From contig JAEWSP010000003.1 in the NCBI GenBank assembly GCA_023459795.1, positions 25,515 to 89,514 on the forward strand: a DNA stretch of 64,000 nt, read 5' to 3'. The notes beneath the pieces were generated by a model, which was not told the DNA's origin, did no database searches, and saw only the letters and a program-made list of their open reading frames with translations. Source of the DNA: Bacillota bacterium. Its GTDB lineage: Bacteria; Bacillota_I; Bacilli_A; RFN20; CAG-288. How positions within the stretch are numbered: position 1 is the stretch's first letter; each line of letters opens with the position of its first letter. A program made the translations under genes and the position numbers. Shown piece after piece: positions 16,992 to 25,878 of this stretch.

Positions 16992-18959
16992 ATGGAAAAA
17001 GGACTGGAACTGAAGAATATATCATTCGGCTACGGAGAGAAGAAGATCCTGGAAGGAATCAATGTCTCTTTTCCAAAAGCCGGCCTTGTCGTTCTCCTAG
17101 GACGTTCCGGAAGCGGAAAGACTACCTTCCTGTCTCTCTGCTCCGGACTTCTCAAGCCCCAGGAAGGAGAGATCCAGAATCATTTCGGAAAAGAGCCTGC
17201 TCTCTGCTTCCAGTCTCCGCTTCTTCTCTCCTATCTGAATGTAGAAGAGAATATCCTTCTCCCCTTGGAAAGCAAAGGGATCGAAGGGAGCAAGGAAAAG
17301 GTCCAGGAAGTCCTTGCCGAAGTCGGTCTATCCGGATACGAAGAGCGATCCGTTTCTTCTCTTTCCGGAGGAGAAAAAATCCGGGTCTCCTTGGCCCGGG
17401 CATTGGTCCAGGATTCTCCTTTTCTCCTCCTCGATGAACCGACCGGCGGACTAGACAGCCGGAATTCCAGATCTGTCTATGCCTTGCTGAAGAAACTATC
17501 CGAGACAAGGCTTCTTCTCGTTGTCACCCATGACGAAAAAGAAGCCAGGGAGTATTCACTTCTCTCTTATGAGCTGAAGGATAGGAACATAGTCTTAACC
17601 AGCAAGAAAGAGTATATAGAGACTCCTTCTACCTGTTCCCGACCTTCGCAGTCAGAAAGAGGTTGCTTTTCCTTGAAAAGCTCTATCCGAATCAACTACA
17701 AGTTCCTGAAGAGGCATAAGATAAGAGTCTCTTTCTGCGTCTTCTTCCTCAGTTTTTCCTTGTCTCTGCTCTCCCTCGGATTGAATCTGTACCGGAATCT
17801 GGATAGGACTCTTCCTTCCTTCTTCTCTTCCTATCTCTCCTATCCCGTGATGAGCCTTTCCGAGAATCGGACTATCACGGATGACGGAAACCTGACTTTG
17901 AAGCAATCCACCTTGCCGAAGAAGAAAAGCATAAAGGATATGGGGATTGATTGCTACTATCCGGACTTAGGGTATTTCCTCCCTTCCTACAATGAGCTTT
18001 CCGTAAACAGACGGTACCAGGACGTTCTCTTCTCTCCCGTTCTTCATATGGAGAAGTCCGTGCTGAAGGAAGGAAGGATAGCCAGGAATGCCAAGGAAGC
18101 AGTCGTGAATGCTTCCTTCCTGGACTGCTTCCATATAACTTCCCAGGAAGCCATCGGAAAAAGCTTCCGTATCGTCCATTCCTCTCTTCTGTATCTGGAA
18201 GACAAGGAAAGCAAAGACCTTGTAAAAGCAGTCTTTCCTTTTACGATCGTCGGGATCTCTAGCGAGTCCTCCTTCTTCAACGAACCGACTCTCTATTATC
18301 CTTACTTCCCGGTCCTGGAATCCCTCGGGGAATATATAGCCGTAGATTTAAGCGAGGAATGCAAGGAGGAAGTCTCGGCCAGGAATGTCCTGGAATGGTC
18401 TTTGAACTCCTCGAGCGATATCACCGGAAGGAAAATCCTCTTCGAATCGAAGGACCCTTTTTCAACGAAGGAAAAGGCAAAGAAGGATGAGAACCTGGTT
18501 CTAGGGAGCAAGGTGCTGGAGGTCTATTCTTCAACCAAGGAGCTTTTCGTCTCCCTCTCCAAGGTCTTAGGGCTTTTCCTGGTCCTCTCCCTGTTTTCGG
18601 CCGTGATGCTGGAATTCCTTTCCGTCTACTCCCTCTACTCCAATAACCTCCGTCTTTTTGCTTTGTCCAAGGCTTTCACCAGGGATAAAAAAGGACTCCT
18701 AAGGATTGCTTCCGGCACCGGTCTTCTTTTCTTTGTTTTTACGCTTCTCCTCACTGCTTTTCTCTCCCTTTCCGGCGAGGGGATAATCCGTTTTATCCTT
18801 TCCCGGCTTGGAATGCCTCCTCTTCTGGTGCCTTTCGATCTTCTTTCCTATCTTCCGGTTCTTTTCCTGGTCTTCCTTCTTTCCGCCCTCTCTGCCCTTC
18901 TTCCTCTTTCCAGGATCCGGGATTCTTCCCTGAAGAAGGAACTGGAGGCAGAAGAATGA
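16992..18959 (+). CDS. ABC transporter, ATPase-FtsX permease fusion
   Basis: A 655-residue single chain. The ATPase domain (about residues 1-210) has Walker A GRSGSGKTT, signature LSGGE, Walker B LLLDEPTGGLD and H-loop VTHDEKEA, all canonical. One helix near residue 245 leads to an extracellular region of about 260 residues, then three helices (from about 520) and a charged C-terminus. A purine-rich Shine-Dalgarno (GGAGAAGAAGGA) precedes the ATG. Its stop overlaps the start of the next ABC fusion as ATGA, so the pair probably forms a heterodimer. It is transcribed away from the minus-strand ABC cluster. The substrate is not identifiable from sequence. Confidence 0.88.
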   Translation: MEKGLELKNISFGYGEKKILEGINVSFPKAGLVVLLGRSGSGKTTFLSLCSGLLKPQEGEIQNHFGKEPALCFQSPLLLSYLNVEENILLPLESKGIEGSKEKVQEVLAEVGLSGYEERSVSSLSGGEKIRVSLARALVQDSPFLLLDEPTGGLDSRNSRSVYALLKKLSETRLLLVVTHDEKEAREYSLLSYELKDRNIVLTSKKEYIETPSTCSRPSQSERGCFSLKSSIRINYKFLKRHKIRVSFCVFFLSFSLSLLSLGLNLYRNLDRTLPSFFSSYLSYPVMSLSENRTITDDGNLTLKQSTLPKKKSIKDMGIDCYYPDLGYFLPSYNELSVNRRYQDVLFSPVLHMEKSVLKEGRIARNAKEAVVNASFLDCFHITSQEAIGKSFRIVHSSLLYLEDKESKDLVKAVFPFTIVGISSESSFFNEPTLYYPYFPVLESLGEYIAVDLSEECKEEVSARNVLEWSLNSSSDITGRKILFESKDPFSTKEKAKKDENLVLGSKVLEVYSSTKELFVSLSKVLGLFLVLSLFSAVMLEFLSVYSLYSNNLRLFALSKAFTRDKKGLLRIASGTGLLFFVFTLLLTAFLSLSGEGIIRFILSRLGMPPLLVPFDLLSYLPVLFLVFLLSALSALLPLSRIRDSSLKKELEAEE

Positions 18960-21781
18960 GTCTTGCATTATCCCATGTCTACCAGAAATACCCGGGAAGC
19001 AAGGAAGAGACCTTGAAGGATATCTCCTATTCCTTTCCGGATACCGGCCTTTTCTTCCTGATCGGAAAGTCCGGTAGCGGAAAGACGACCCTTCTTTCCC
19101 TTCTCGGCCTTATGGACAGGAACTATAGGGGGAGGATCTCCTATCAGGGAAAAGATTTTTCTTCCTTCTCCAGGAAGGAAGAAGAGGATTACCGTTTCTT
19201 CCAGGTCTCCTTTGCTTTCCAGGACTTCCAGGTAGAGGAGAAGGATACGGTCCACAATATCCTGAGAGAAGCTCTTTCCATTACGACCCTCTCCCCAGAA
19301 AGCCAGGAGGAGAGGATAGGTTTCCTCCTTCGGAAAGTCGGTCTCTTGGAGAAGAAGGATGCCCTCTTCTCCACCTTATCGGGAGGAGAGAAGAAAAGAA
19401 TCTCTCTGGTACGATCCCTGCTTAGGGACAACTCTGTGGTACTCCTGGACGAACCGCTGACCTCCCTGAACTGCGGCTTAAGAAAAGAGATCACTTCCCT
19501 TCTTCTGGAGCAGTCAAAGAAAAGGCTCTTGATTGCTATTACCCACGAAGAAGAGGAAATACCCAAAGAGGCAGCTGTCCTACGTCTAGAAGACGGAAGA
19601 CTGATAGAAGAAAGAAAAGGAGAAACATCCGGACAATTATTGACACCTAAGTATCAGAGACGTTCCTTTTCCGGACTTCCGCTTTGGAAGAAGCTGTTAG
19701 AGACCTTCCGTGTCCAGAAAGAATACCTGGCTCTGACCTTCCTCTCCTTGACCGTATCCCTTTTTGCCGTCAGCTTCTCCTTCCTCCTGTCCGGAGGAGT
19801 GAAGGATTCCCTTTCGGCATCCCTTTCTTCCTATATGGAGGAGAATTCCCTGGTCGTCAGGGAAAACGAGACGGGGCTACTTGGAGAAGGGTATACGCTT
19901 TCCTCCTTCGGGGATGCCAAAGGGATTGAAGCCAGGCAAAGGGAGAACATCCTTGCCGCCAAGGACATCTACCTGACCAATCCGGATCTTCTCCTTCCGG
20001 AGCAGAAGCAGGTCTCCCTCCTTTTCCATGGAAAGAGCCTGAAAGTAGACGGACTCGACCTTTCCTCTTTCCTGGAAGCGGAGCTTCCCGGGGAAGTGAA
20101 GGGAGAAGAAAGGCTTTATCAGTCCAAGGAGAAGACAGGGAAAGATATTGTCCTAGGTGCCAGCCCTTCGTTCCTAAGGATCCTCTATCAGCTTCTTTCC
20201 GGGAAGGAGAGCAACGCCATCGACTCCTTCTTCTACCGGGACCTTCTGGAGAGGATAGAAAGCAATTCCCTTTCCCTGAGGGTACAGGCAGCAAGACGGG
20301 AATGGTCCTATTACCTGGATGACTCCTACCGGGTATCCGGATTCGTGGTCTCCGACCATGCCTTCCTTCTTTCGGAAGACCCCCTATTTGCAAACAGCTT
20401 CGTCCATGACGTCCTCCATTTCCAGGAATACTACACCGGGGAAAGAACCGATTATCCGGCCTCTTTGGAGAAAGGAATCGGCCTCATCGTAAGACCGGAA
20501 AAGGAAGAAGCCTTCCTAAGGTCGTTCCTAGCCGACAGCAAGGCAGATGCCTTTGCTCTTTTCCCTCTTTCCAATCAGGTCCATTACCGGAAAGAGGATA
20601 TCCTCACCCATAACCGCTTCCTCCTCTACAAGGACTATACGGAGAAGCTCTCCTATTCCCGGATGGAGGAATACAAAAAGAAGAACAGCGGCATAAAGGA
20701 TGTCTCCTATTCGACTCCTTTCTTTACCTATACGGCAAACGGCTATGTCTCCGGATTCACCAAGCCGTTCTTCTTCTCCCTCAACAAGGAGAAGCTGAAC
20801 GCCTTGGAGGACGAAAACCTCTATTCCGAGGAAGACCTCGGTCTTTTCCAGAGCCAGCAGATGAAAGCGGAAGAAGGCACCTATACCGCCGATCTTCTCT
20901 CCAGCATGCAGAAAGGAGGCTTGAAGTTCCATTCCCTGGAACGGGAGGATTCCTCCCTTCTCTATGGCAGGAAGCCTCAGAATGCCGGAGAGATTGCCAT
21001 TTCCTCTTCTTTTGCTTCTACTCTTTTCAAGGCCCCGGAGAAAGCCTGCGGGGAAGAGCTCCATGTCCTGGTGCTCGTAGAGACGAAGAAGACCGGAGAT
21101 AAGTACCAGAACCGTTTTTCGGAAGGGAAGCTGAAGATCACCGGAATCTACAAGAGCGAGGAGCTAGTCCTCTATCAGGATTCCCTCTTCCCTCTCTGCT
21201 ACAGCTTCCTCCATTTTCCTCTTGCCCCATCCGAAATCGGCATCACGGAAGCTCTCTTCCATGTCGACCTATCCAAGAAAAGCGAGGAGCAGTATCTAGA
21301 CGAAGTCCGGAAGCTTGGTCCGTTCCAAGGGAACTTCCCGATGCTTTCCATGCTCCAGGATATCGAGAAGACCATGAAGAACCTGAGCAACGCCTTCCTC
21401 CTCTTCTCCATCCTTTCCGTAATCTCTTCTGCCTTCCTCTTCTCCCTTTCCCTCTCCCTGATCCTGGAGAAGGAGAGGAAACAGATAGGAGTCGAACTGT
21501 CTTTGGGTTTCCATAGAAAGGAGATCCTCCGCTTCCTTTTTCTCTTCTCTTCCTGGATTGGAATAATCAGCTTCCTTTCTTCCCTTGTATTAACGCTTTT
21601 TGCCCGCCGTTCCTTGTTCCAGGAGCTTGGAAACCTCCTTTCCGTTACCCGTACAAGCCTTCTTCCCTTCCTGGTTTCCGGAATCCTTTCTTTGTTCCTA
21701 ATTTGTTCCACTTTCTTCGTTATTTGGAGAAAAACAAAGGAAATCAGTCCAAAAGAGGCCTTAACACGCCCGGAACTGTAA
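18956..21781 (+). CDS. ABC transporter, large ATPase-FtsX permease fusion
   Basis: A 941-residue partner of the preceding gene. The ATPase domain has Walker A GKSGSGKTT, signature LSGGEKKR, Walker B VVLLDEPLTSLN (Asn in place of the usual Asp of the D-loop) and H-loop ITHEEEE. After a helix near residue 260 comes an extracellular domain of roughly 500 residues, the largest of the five modules here, then three helices and the end SPKEALTRPEL. The SPxEAL motif is typical of FtsX/MacB permeases. Its unequal size compared with the 655-residue partner fits an asymmetric transporter of the bacitracin- or lantibiotic-resistance kind, but this is inference. Confidence 0.88.
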   Translation: MSLALSHVYQKYPGSKEETLKDISYSFPDTGLFFLIGKSGSGKTTLLSLLGLMDRNYRGRISYQGKDFSSFSRKEEEDYRFFQVSFAFQDFQVEEKDTVHNILREALSITTLSPESQEERIGFLLRKVGLLEKKDALFSTLSGGEKKRISLVRSLLRDNSVVLLDEPLTSLNCGLRKEITSLLLEQSKKRLLIAITHEEEEIPKEAAVLRLEDGRLIEERKGETSGQLLTPKYQRRSFSGLPLWKKLLETFRVQKEYLALTFLSLTVSLFAVSFSFLLSGGVKDSLSASLSSYMEENSLVVRENETGLLGEGYTLSSFGDAKGIEARQRENILAAKDIYLTNPDLLLPEQKQVSLLFHGKSLKVDGLDLSSFLEAELPGEVKGEERLYQSKEKTGKDIVLGASPSFLRILYQLLSGKESNAIDSFFYRDLLERIESNSLSLRVQAARREWSYYLDDSYRVSGFVVSDHAFLLSEDPLFANSFVHDVLHFQEYYTGERTDYPASLEKGIGLIVRPEKEEAFLRSFLADSKADAFALFPLSNQVHYRKEDILTHNRFLLYKDYTEKLSYSRMEEYKKKNSGIKDVSYSTPFFTYTANGYVSGFTKPFFFSLNKEKLNALEDENLYSEEDLGLFQSQQMKAEEGTYTADLLSSMQKGGLKFHSLEREDSSLLYGRKPQNAGEIAISSSFASTLFKAPEKACGEELHVLVLVETKKTGDKYQNRFSEGKLKITGIYKSEELVLYQDSLFPLCYSFLHFPLAPSEIGITEALFHVDLSKKSEEQYLDEVRKLGPFQGNFPMLSMLQDIEKTMKNLSNAFLLFSILSVISSAFLFSLSLSLILEKERKQIGVELSLGFHRKEILRFLFLFSSWIGIISFLSSLVLTLFARRSLFQELGNLLSVTRTSLLPFLVSGILSLFLICSTFFVIWRKTKEISPKEALTRPEL

Positions 21782-21830
21782 CCGTTTTCAAATTTTTCGG
21801 TAAAAAAAACACGCCAATCCGTTTCGTTTA

Positions 21831-21839
21831 TGGTATATT
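21831..21839 (+). promoter_or_regulatory. Probable extended -10 of the cold-shock gene
   Basis: TGGTATATT at 21831-21839 is a TGn-extended -10 (5 of 6 matches). No convincing -35 is seen. The predicted leader is about 40 bases, shorter than the long leaders of classical cold-induced csp genes. Confidence 0.5.
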
Positions 21840-21884
21840 CTATCTAGCGTTTCATAGGAAGCGCAAAAGAAAGGGTTTGTTACA

Positions 21885-22088
21885 ATGAAGGGTACTGTAA
21901 AGAAGTTCGACAAGGAGAAGGGCTACGGATTCATCACTGGCGAGGATACCAAGGATTATTTCTTCCACTATTCTCAGCTTATGATGGATGGCTTCAAGAC
22001 TGCTGAAGTTGGTCAGAAGGTTGAGTTCGACGCCACGACCACTGAAAAGGGTCTCAGAGCCAACAACATCCACCTCGTTCAGGACTAG
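21885..22088 (+). CDS. csp: Cold-shock domain protein
   Basis: A 67-residue single-domain OB-fold RNA/DNA chaperone of the CspA family. RNP1 is KGYGFIT at residues 13-19 and RNP2 is YFFHYSQL in place of the common VFVHFS. The overall length and the start MKGTVKKFD are typical. The Shine-Dalgarno AAAGGG lies at 21869-21874. Codon use is that of a highly expressed gene. A strong terminator follows. Confidence 0.96.
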   Translation: MKGTVKKFDKEKGYGFITGEDTKDYFFHYSQLMMDGFKTAEVGQKVEFDATTTEKGLRANNIHLVQD

Positions 22089-22141
22089 TTCCTGCCGGAT
22101 GGTGTCTAGCTACTTGTCTTTGAATCAAATAGCTGAACTCT

Positions 22142-22171
22142 AAAAGCCGCTCCGCAAGGAGCGGTTTTTTC
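22142..22171 (+). terminator. Terminator of the cold-shock gene
   Basis: CCGCTCC at 22147-22153 and GGAGCGG at 22158-22164 enclose a GCAA tetraloop and are followed by six T. Confidence 0.92.
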
Positions 22172-22181
22172 TTGTTCCAAA

Positions 22182-22211
22182 GGAAAAACGGCCGTCCAAG
22201 GAGGACGGCCG
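22182..22211 (-). terminator. Terminator of the GH94 gene
   Basis: CGGCCGTCC at 22189-22197 pairs with GGACGGCCG at 22203-22211. Read on the minus strand, the stem is followed by TTTTT, a few bases past the GH94 stop. Confidence 0.88.
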
Positions 22212-22217
22212 CATCCG

Positions 22218-25136
22218 CTAATACTGGATTTCAATAAGGGAAGGGATATCGTCTAGAGAGAAGAGAGGACCGGATTCCTTCCCGTCGGCTTTGATCCGGC
22301 TTGGCTTTTCATAGGAGGAGCGGTCACTAATCCGGACTTCGACTTTCTTTCCGGCAAGGATTACAGAATAGGAAACCTTCCCGAAGTGGACCGGGACAAG
22401 AGGGGAAAGCCGGAATCCTCCCGGAACAAAGGCAAGTCCGAGCATATCGACCAGGCATAAGGTAAGCCAGGTCGCTGTTCCGCTAAGAACCGGCCCGATG
22501 TTCTCTTCCGTAAGGGAATTGTTGTACTGGGTGCAGAAACGGGGATTGCCTTTGGTCTTCTCCGGATGCTCCAGCGTCTTGTAAGGGAGAGTCACGGAAA
22601 GGATATGGTCGATGTCTTCTCCGATTCCGGAAAGGAGGATAGGATCCTTCTCCTCCTTCTCCCAGCATAGGAATGCCTTAAGGGACATCATCATGGCATG
22701 CTTGAAGACACCGCCGTTCTCCCTGTCTCCGGGATAGTAGTGGTCCGTAGCGGAGTCCTTGGCACCGGCACGGGAAAGATCCGAAATGGTGCAGAGCCGG
22801 AAGCCGGCCGGGCACTTCAGATAACGGTCCACGATTGGAAGCATGCTCTTCTTCTCTTCTTCCGTAGCAACGCCAGAAAGCACTGCCCAGGAGAAGCTGT
22901 TCAGGTAGTAGGAGCCGTCGATCTCTTCGGAAAGGGAAAGTCCGTCTCCCCTGCTTCCGATATAGGTGCTGTTCTTCTCGTTCTTCCGGTTGATCAGCAC
23001 CCGGCAGTAATAACCGTTTTGGAAAGCATTCCTATGAAGGGATGCTTCTAGCTCCTCGTTTCTCTGGAGGTACTTCTTCCGGTCGTCTTCTTTTCCGAGA
23101 AGTCCGGAAAGGACTGCCATATCCTTGAGGTTGATGGAAAGGAGGAATCCGTTCATGACGGATTCCGAATAGTCGCTTTCCAAGGGCGTTCCGAAAGGCT
23201 GCTTCTTCTCCTCGATCTGCTTATAATAGGCTTTTTCCTTCTCCGGACCGTCCAGATAGTCCGGATCGATCCTAAGGCAGTCGTTCCAGTCGGCACGGTC
23301 CAGAAGCGGTATCTGATGCCGGCCTACGGAAATCCATCCGGAGTAGAGGAGGATAGCCTTGAGGGTTTCGTACAAGCTTCTCTTCTTCTCGCTTCCCGCA
23401 ACCTTGAACCGGGAAGAAAGAATCCCCTTGTCGCCGGTTAGGAGGATGTATTTATAGACGAGAGGGAGAAGCCAGAGGCCGTCATCGCTGCACATGCCAG
23501 GCTCCTTTCCGACATAGAAGAAGTTATGGTTCACGTATCCGAATTCAAAGACGTTCTCGATCCAGGAAGAAAGAAGCATAACGAATTCTTCCTTCTTTCC
23601 GCAAGCAAGGAAATAATAGATGGAGGCATAAAGATCCTGGATTTCCCTGAACCCTGTCTCCCGGTATCCCTTCTGGGTCATAGCAAAGGAACGGGAAACG
23701 AAAGTCTGGTATCTGACCTGGAAAGGAAGAGTAGAGTTCATATACCCCTGGAAATAGGGATCCTTGGCTTCTTCGATCTGCAGGAAGCGGCAGTAATCCC
23801 TGTGTGTCTGCTTCACCTTCTTCTCTTCTTTCTCGACTGCGTCATGATCCTTGAAGAAACTAAGGAGGTTAGCAATCTGTTCCTTCGTCTTCTTCTCGTC
23901 CCCGTCTCCTTTAGTTTCCAAAGCATCGACAGAGCCGGTGAAGGTATCGATGTTTTCTTTTCCAAGAGGAGCCAAGGAGAAGCACTTCCCCAAGGCAAAG
24001 AAATTCGGCCCTTTCAGAGACAAGGCATTATCCAGGTTCAGAAGCCCGGCCGGATGGGATAGATCCCCGCCGTTGAGGAATCCGTAGTAGGAGGTCGAAA
24101 TGGAATCGAAGAATCCTTCGTCGTCCTTCAGGACGACGAACTTCTTCTGCCTCTTGAAGTATTCCGCATAATAATGGGGAACATAGGCAATAGGTTTTCC
24201 GGATTCCGATAGAATCTGTCCCTGGGAAACTACTGTCGAATAGATAACATCCTCTTTCTGACAGTCCGGATTGGAGAATCCGAACATACCGGTATAGACA
24301 ATCCGGATGTCTCTCTTCTTGCTTGAAAGGTTCTCTATCTGGATAGTCTGGATCTCTATAGCATCCGGTAGCCCCTTCTCCTGCGGGGAAAGGAAGATAG
24401 TACGGCGGATCTTCAGCCCTTCCTTAATCTCGGCATCGATTTTTGTGACATTGGCCTTATTGGTCGTCGTCATCTTCACGGTGTTGCCAAGGACGGCTCC
24501 GGAATAGAAAATCTGCTTTCCGTCTTCGATAAGATAGAACTGTCGGTTTGCAGGATGCCCGTTCTCCTCCGGGGAAATCCCCCAGGAAGTTGCAAGGACC
24601 TGGTAACCGGCCTGGGCGCGGAAGGATCCTCCCCCGAACCTTGTAGTCACGCTCTTCGGAGTAGCCTGCAGAGGATCCGAGAATCCGGTCCTGTCTCCTA
24701 GAAGAAGGTTCACTCCGTAATGGACTCCGACATCAGGAAGAGTCAGATCCAGGACCTGGCTTCCGTCCTTGAGGAGTTCCCCTCCGTAGGTATCGAAATG
24801 CCGGATAACAGAAAGAATCTTCTCCTTGTCCGGAAGGGAAAGGGATTCTCCCTTTCCGTCGGTCAGGAAAACATCCTTCCCGTTATCGGAAAGGAGATAG
24901 CTTTCCCCCTTCTTAAAAGACTGCAGCGTCTGGAGGAAGAAATCCTTGTTGCAGAGTTCTTCCAGAACCGGAGCCTTCTTGCCGCTAACTCCTTTCAAGG
25001 ACAAGAAAGAAACCGGGTCGAGCGATAAGATCCTGACATCCCGGAAGGACTCCGTCTTCTCAGACGGGTAAGCCTTCTTAAGCCAGGAGGGAAGAAGTTC
25101 CCTTCTCTCCCTGGCGTTCTCGAGTTCCCATTTCAT
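22218..25136 (-). CDS. GH94-family glycoside phosphorylase
   Basis: A 972-residue cytoplasmic protein of the cellobiose/chitobiose/oligoglucan phosphorylase family, which splits beta-glucosidic bonds with phosphate to give a sugar 1-phosphate. Support: the N-terminal beta-sandwich, the catalytic-region motif DRADWNDCL near residue 630 (its first Asp-Trp-Asn-Asp is the family's general acid site), a downstream EEIDGSYYLNSFSWAVLSG stretch, and a conserved C-terminal GTATWLTLCLVDMLG region. Many homologues have GDWNDG here. No signal peptide is present. Substrate specificity cannot be assigned; a secreted GH16 glucanase at 42.6-43.6 kb could supply beta-glucan fragments. Confidence 0.82.
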   Translation of the reverse strand: MKWELENARERRELLPSWLKKAYPSEKTESFRDVRILSLDPVSFLSLKGVSGKKAPVLEELCNKDFFLQTLQSFKKGESYLLSDNGKDVFLTDGKGESLSLPDKEKILSVIRHFDTYGGELLKDGSQVLDLTLPDVGVHYGVNLLLGDRTGFSDPLQATPKSVTTRFGGGSFRAQAGYQVLATSWGISPEENGHPANRQFYLIEDGKQIFYSGAVLGNTVKMTTTNKANVTKIDAEIKEGLKIRRTIFLSPQEKGLPDAIEIQTIQIENLSSKKRDIRIVYTGMFGFSNPDCQKEDVIYSTVVSQGQILSESGKPIAYVPHYYAEYFKRQKKFVVLKDDEGFFDSISTSYYGFLNGGDLSHPAGLLNLDNALSLKGPNFFALGKCFSLAPLGKENIDTFTGSVDALETKGDGDEKKTKEQIANLLSFFKDHDAVEKEEKKVKQTHRDYCRFLQIEEAKDPYFQGYMNSTLPFQVRYQTFVSRSFAMTQKGYRETGFREIQDLYASIYYFLACGKKEEFVMLLSSWIENVFEFGYVNHNFFYVGKEPGMCSDDGLWLLPLVYKYILLTGDKGILSSRFKVAGSEKKRSLYETLKAILLYSGWISVGRHQIPLLDRADWNDCLRIDPDYLDGPEKEKAYYKQIEEKKQPFGTPLESDYSESVMNGFLLSINLKDMAVLSGLLGKEDDRKKYLQRNEELEASLHRNAFQNGYYCRVLINRKNEKNSTYIGSRGDGLSLSEEIDGSYYLNSFSWAVLSGVATEEEKKSMLPIVDRYLKCPAGFRLCTISDLSRAGAKDSATDHYYPGDRENGGVFKHAMMMSLKAFLCWEKEEKDPILLSGIGEDIDHILSVTLPYKTLEHPEKTKGNPRFCTQYNNSLTEENIGPVLSGTATWLTLCLVDMLGLAFVPGGFRLSPLVPVHFGKVSYSVILAGKKVEVRISDRSSYEKPSRIKADGKESGPLFSLDDIPSLIEIQY

Positions 25137-25144
25137 ATGCCTTC

Positions 25145-25173
25145 ATTATAGTACAGGAAAGGACTTTCTTAAA
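25145..25173 (-). promoter_or_regulatory. Promoter of the GH94 gene
   Basis: On the minus strand, TTTAAG (25173-25168) and TATAAT (25150-25145) are separated by 17 bases, so GH94 can be transcribed apart from the membrane-protein gene upstream. Confidence 0.6.
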
Positions 25174-25196
25174 CGTTTTCGCTTGTGTTTCGGATT

Positions 25197-25835
25197 CTAT
25201 CCTGCTTCTTCCTTTTCCCCGTCCTTGACAAGGAAGAAAGAGAAAAGAAGAACAAGGGAGTAGATCAGAAGAAGAAGGAAGAAGAATAGGATGCAGTTCT
25301 CCGTCTCTTTTCCGAAGGTGGAAAGAACAAGGGGAAGGAAGCATCCTAAAAGGAAGGAAAGGCAAAGGAAAGAATAGGAAACAATCCTATATAGCCTTCT
25401 TTTTTCTTTTTCCTTCTCCCCCAGGGCAAAAAGAAACAGAGAAGAAGCAAGAAGGATAGACACCCCGAACTGGAGATACCCGCCTCTCTTCTCCTCTCCC
25501 GTAAACAGAAGGAAAGCAAATATCAGGGCAAGGACCAGAAGGAAGGAAAGAAGAAACAGGACGAAGGAGGAAAAGAGGGAAGGAAAAGACTTCTTCTTCC
25601 GGAAGACAACGAGAAGGATCCCGGTAACCAGGAAGAAAACAGCAAGGAAGAGGGATTCATAGGAAAGAAGAATCGAGGAACTGAGGGAGGAAGTAAGGGA
25701 CAGCTCTTCTTTGTAGAGAGAAAAAATGCGGAGGAAAAGAAGAAAGAAGAAAACGGAAAGAAGAGCAGAGAAGATGCCATAGGAAAGAGAAAGGATAGTC
25801 TCTTTCCGGGATGCCTTACTTGGATTATTTTCCAT
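25197..25835 (-). CDS. Multi-spanning membrane protein of unknown function
   Basis: Not recognised. The 212 residues contain about six hydrophobic helices with short charged loops (FRKKKS, GEKEKEKRR) and a Lys/Glu-rich C-terminus, giving a positive-inside topology. There are no catalytic motifs. It follows the anchored protein at 25879 by 43 bases on the same strand and probably shares its transcript. The unbroken frame, together with the AGGAGAAAATGG start context, supports a real gene. Confidence 0.6.
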   Translation of the reverse strand: MENNPSKASRKETILSLSYGIFSALLSVFFFLLFLRIFSLYKEELSLTSSLSSSILLSYESLFLAVFFLVTGILLVVFRKKKSFPSLFSSFVLFLLSFLLVLALIFAFLLFTGEEKRGGYLQFGVSILLASSLFLFALGEKEKEKRRLYRIVSYSFLCLSFLLGCFLPLVLSTFGKETENCILFFFLLLLIYSLVLLFSFFLVKDGEKEEAG

Positions 25836-25878
25836 TTTCTCCTCCTATCAAAAAGGACTTCCAAGGAAGTCCCAAGCA

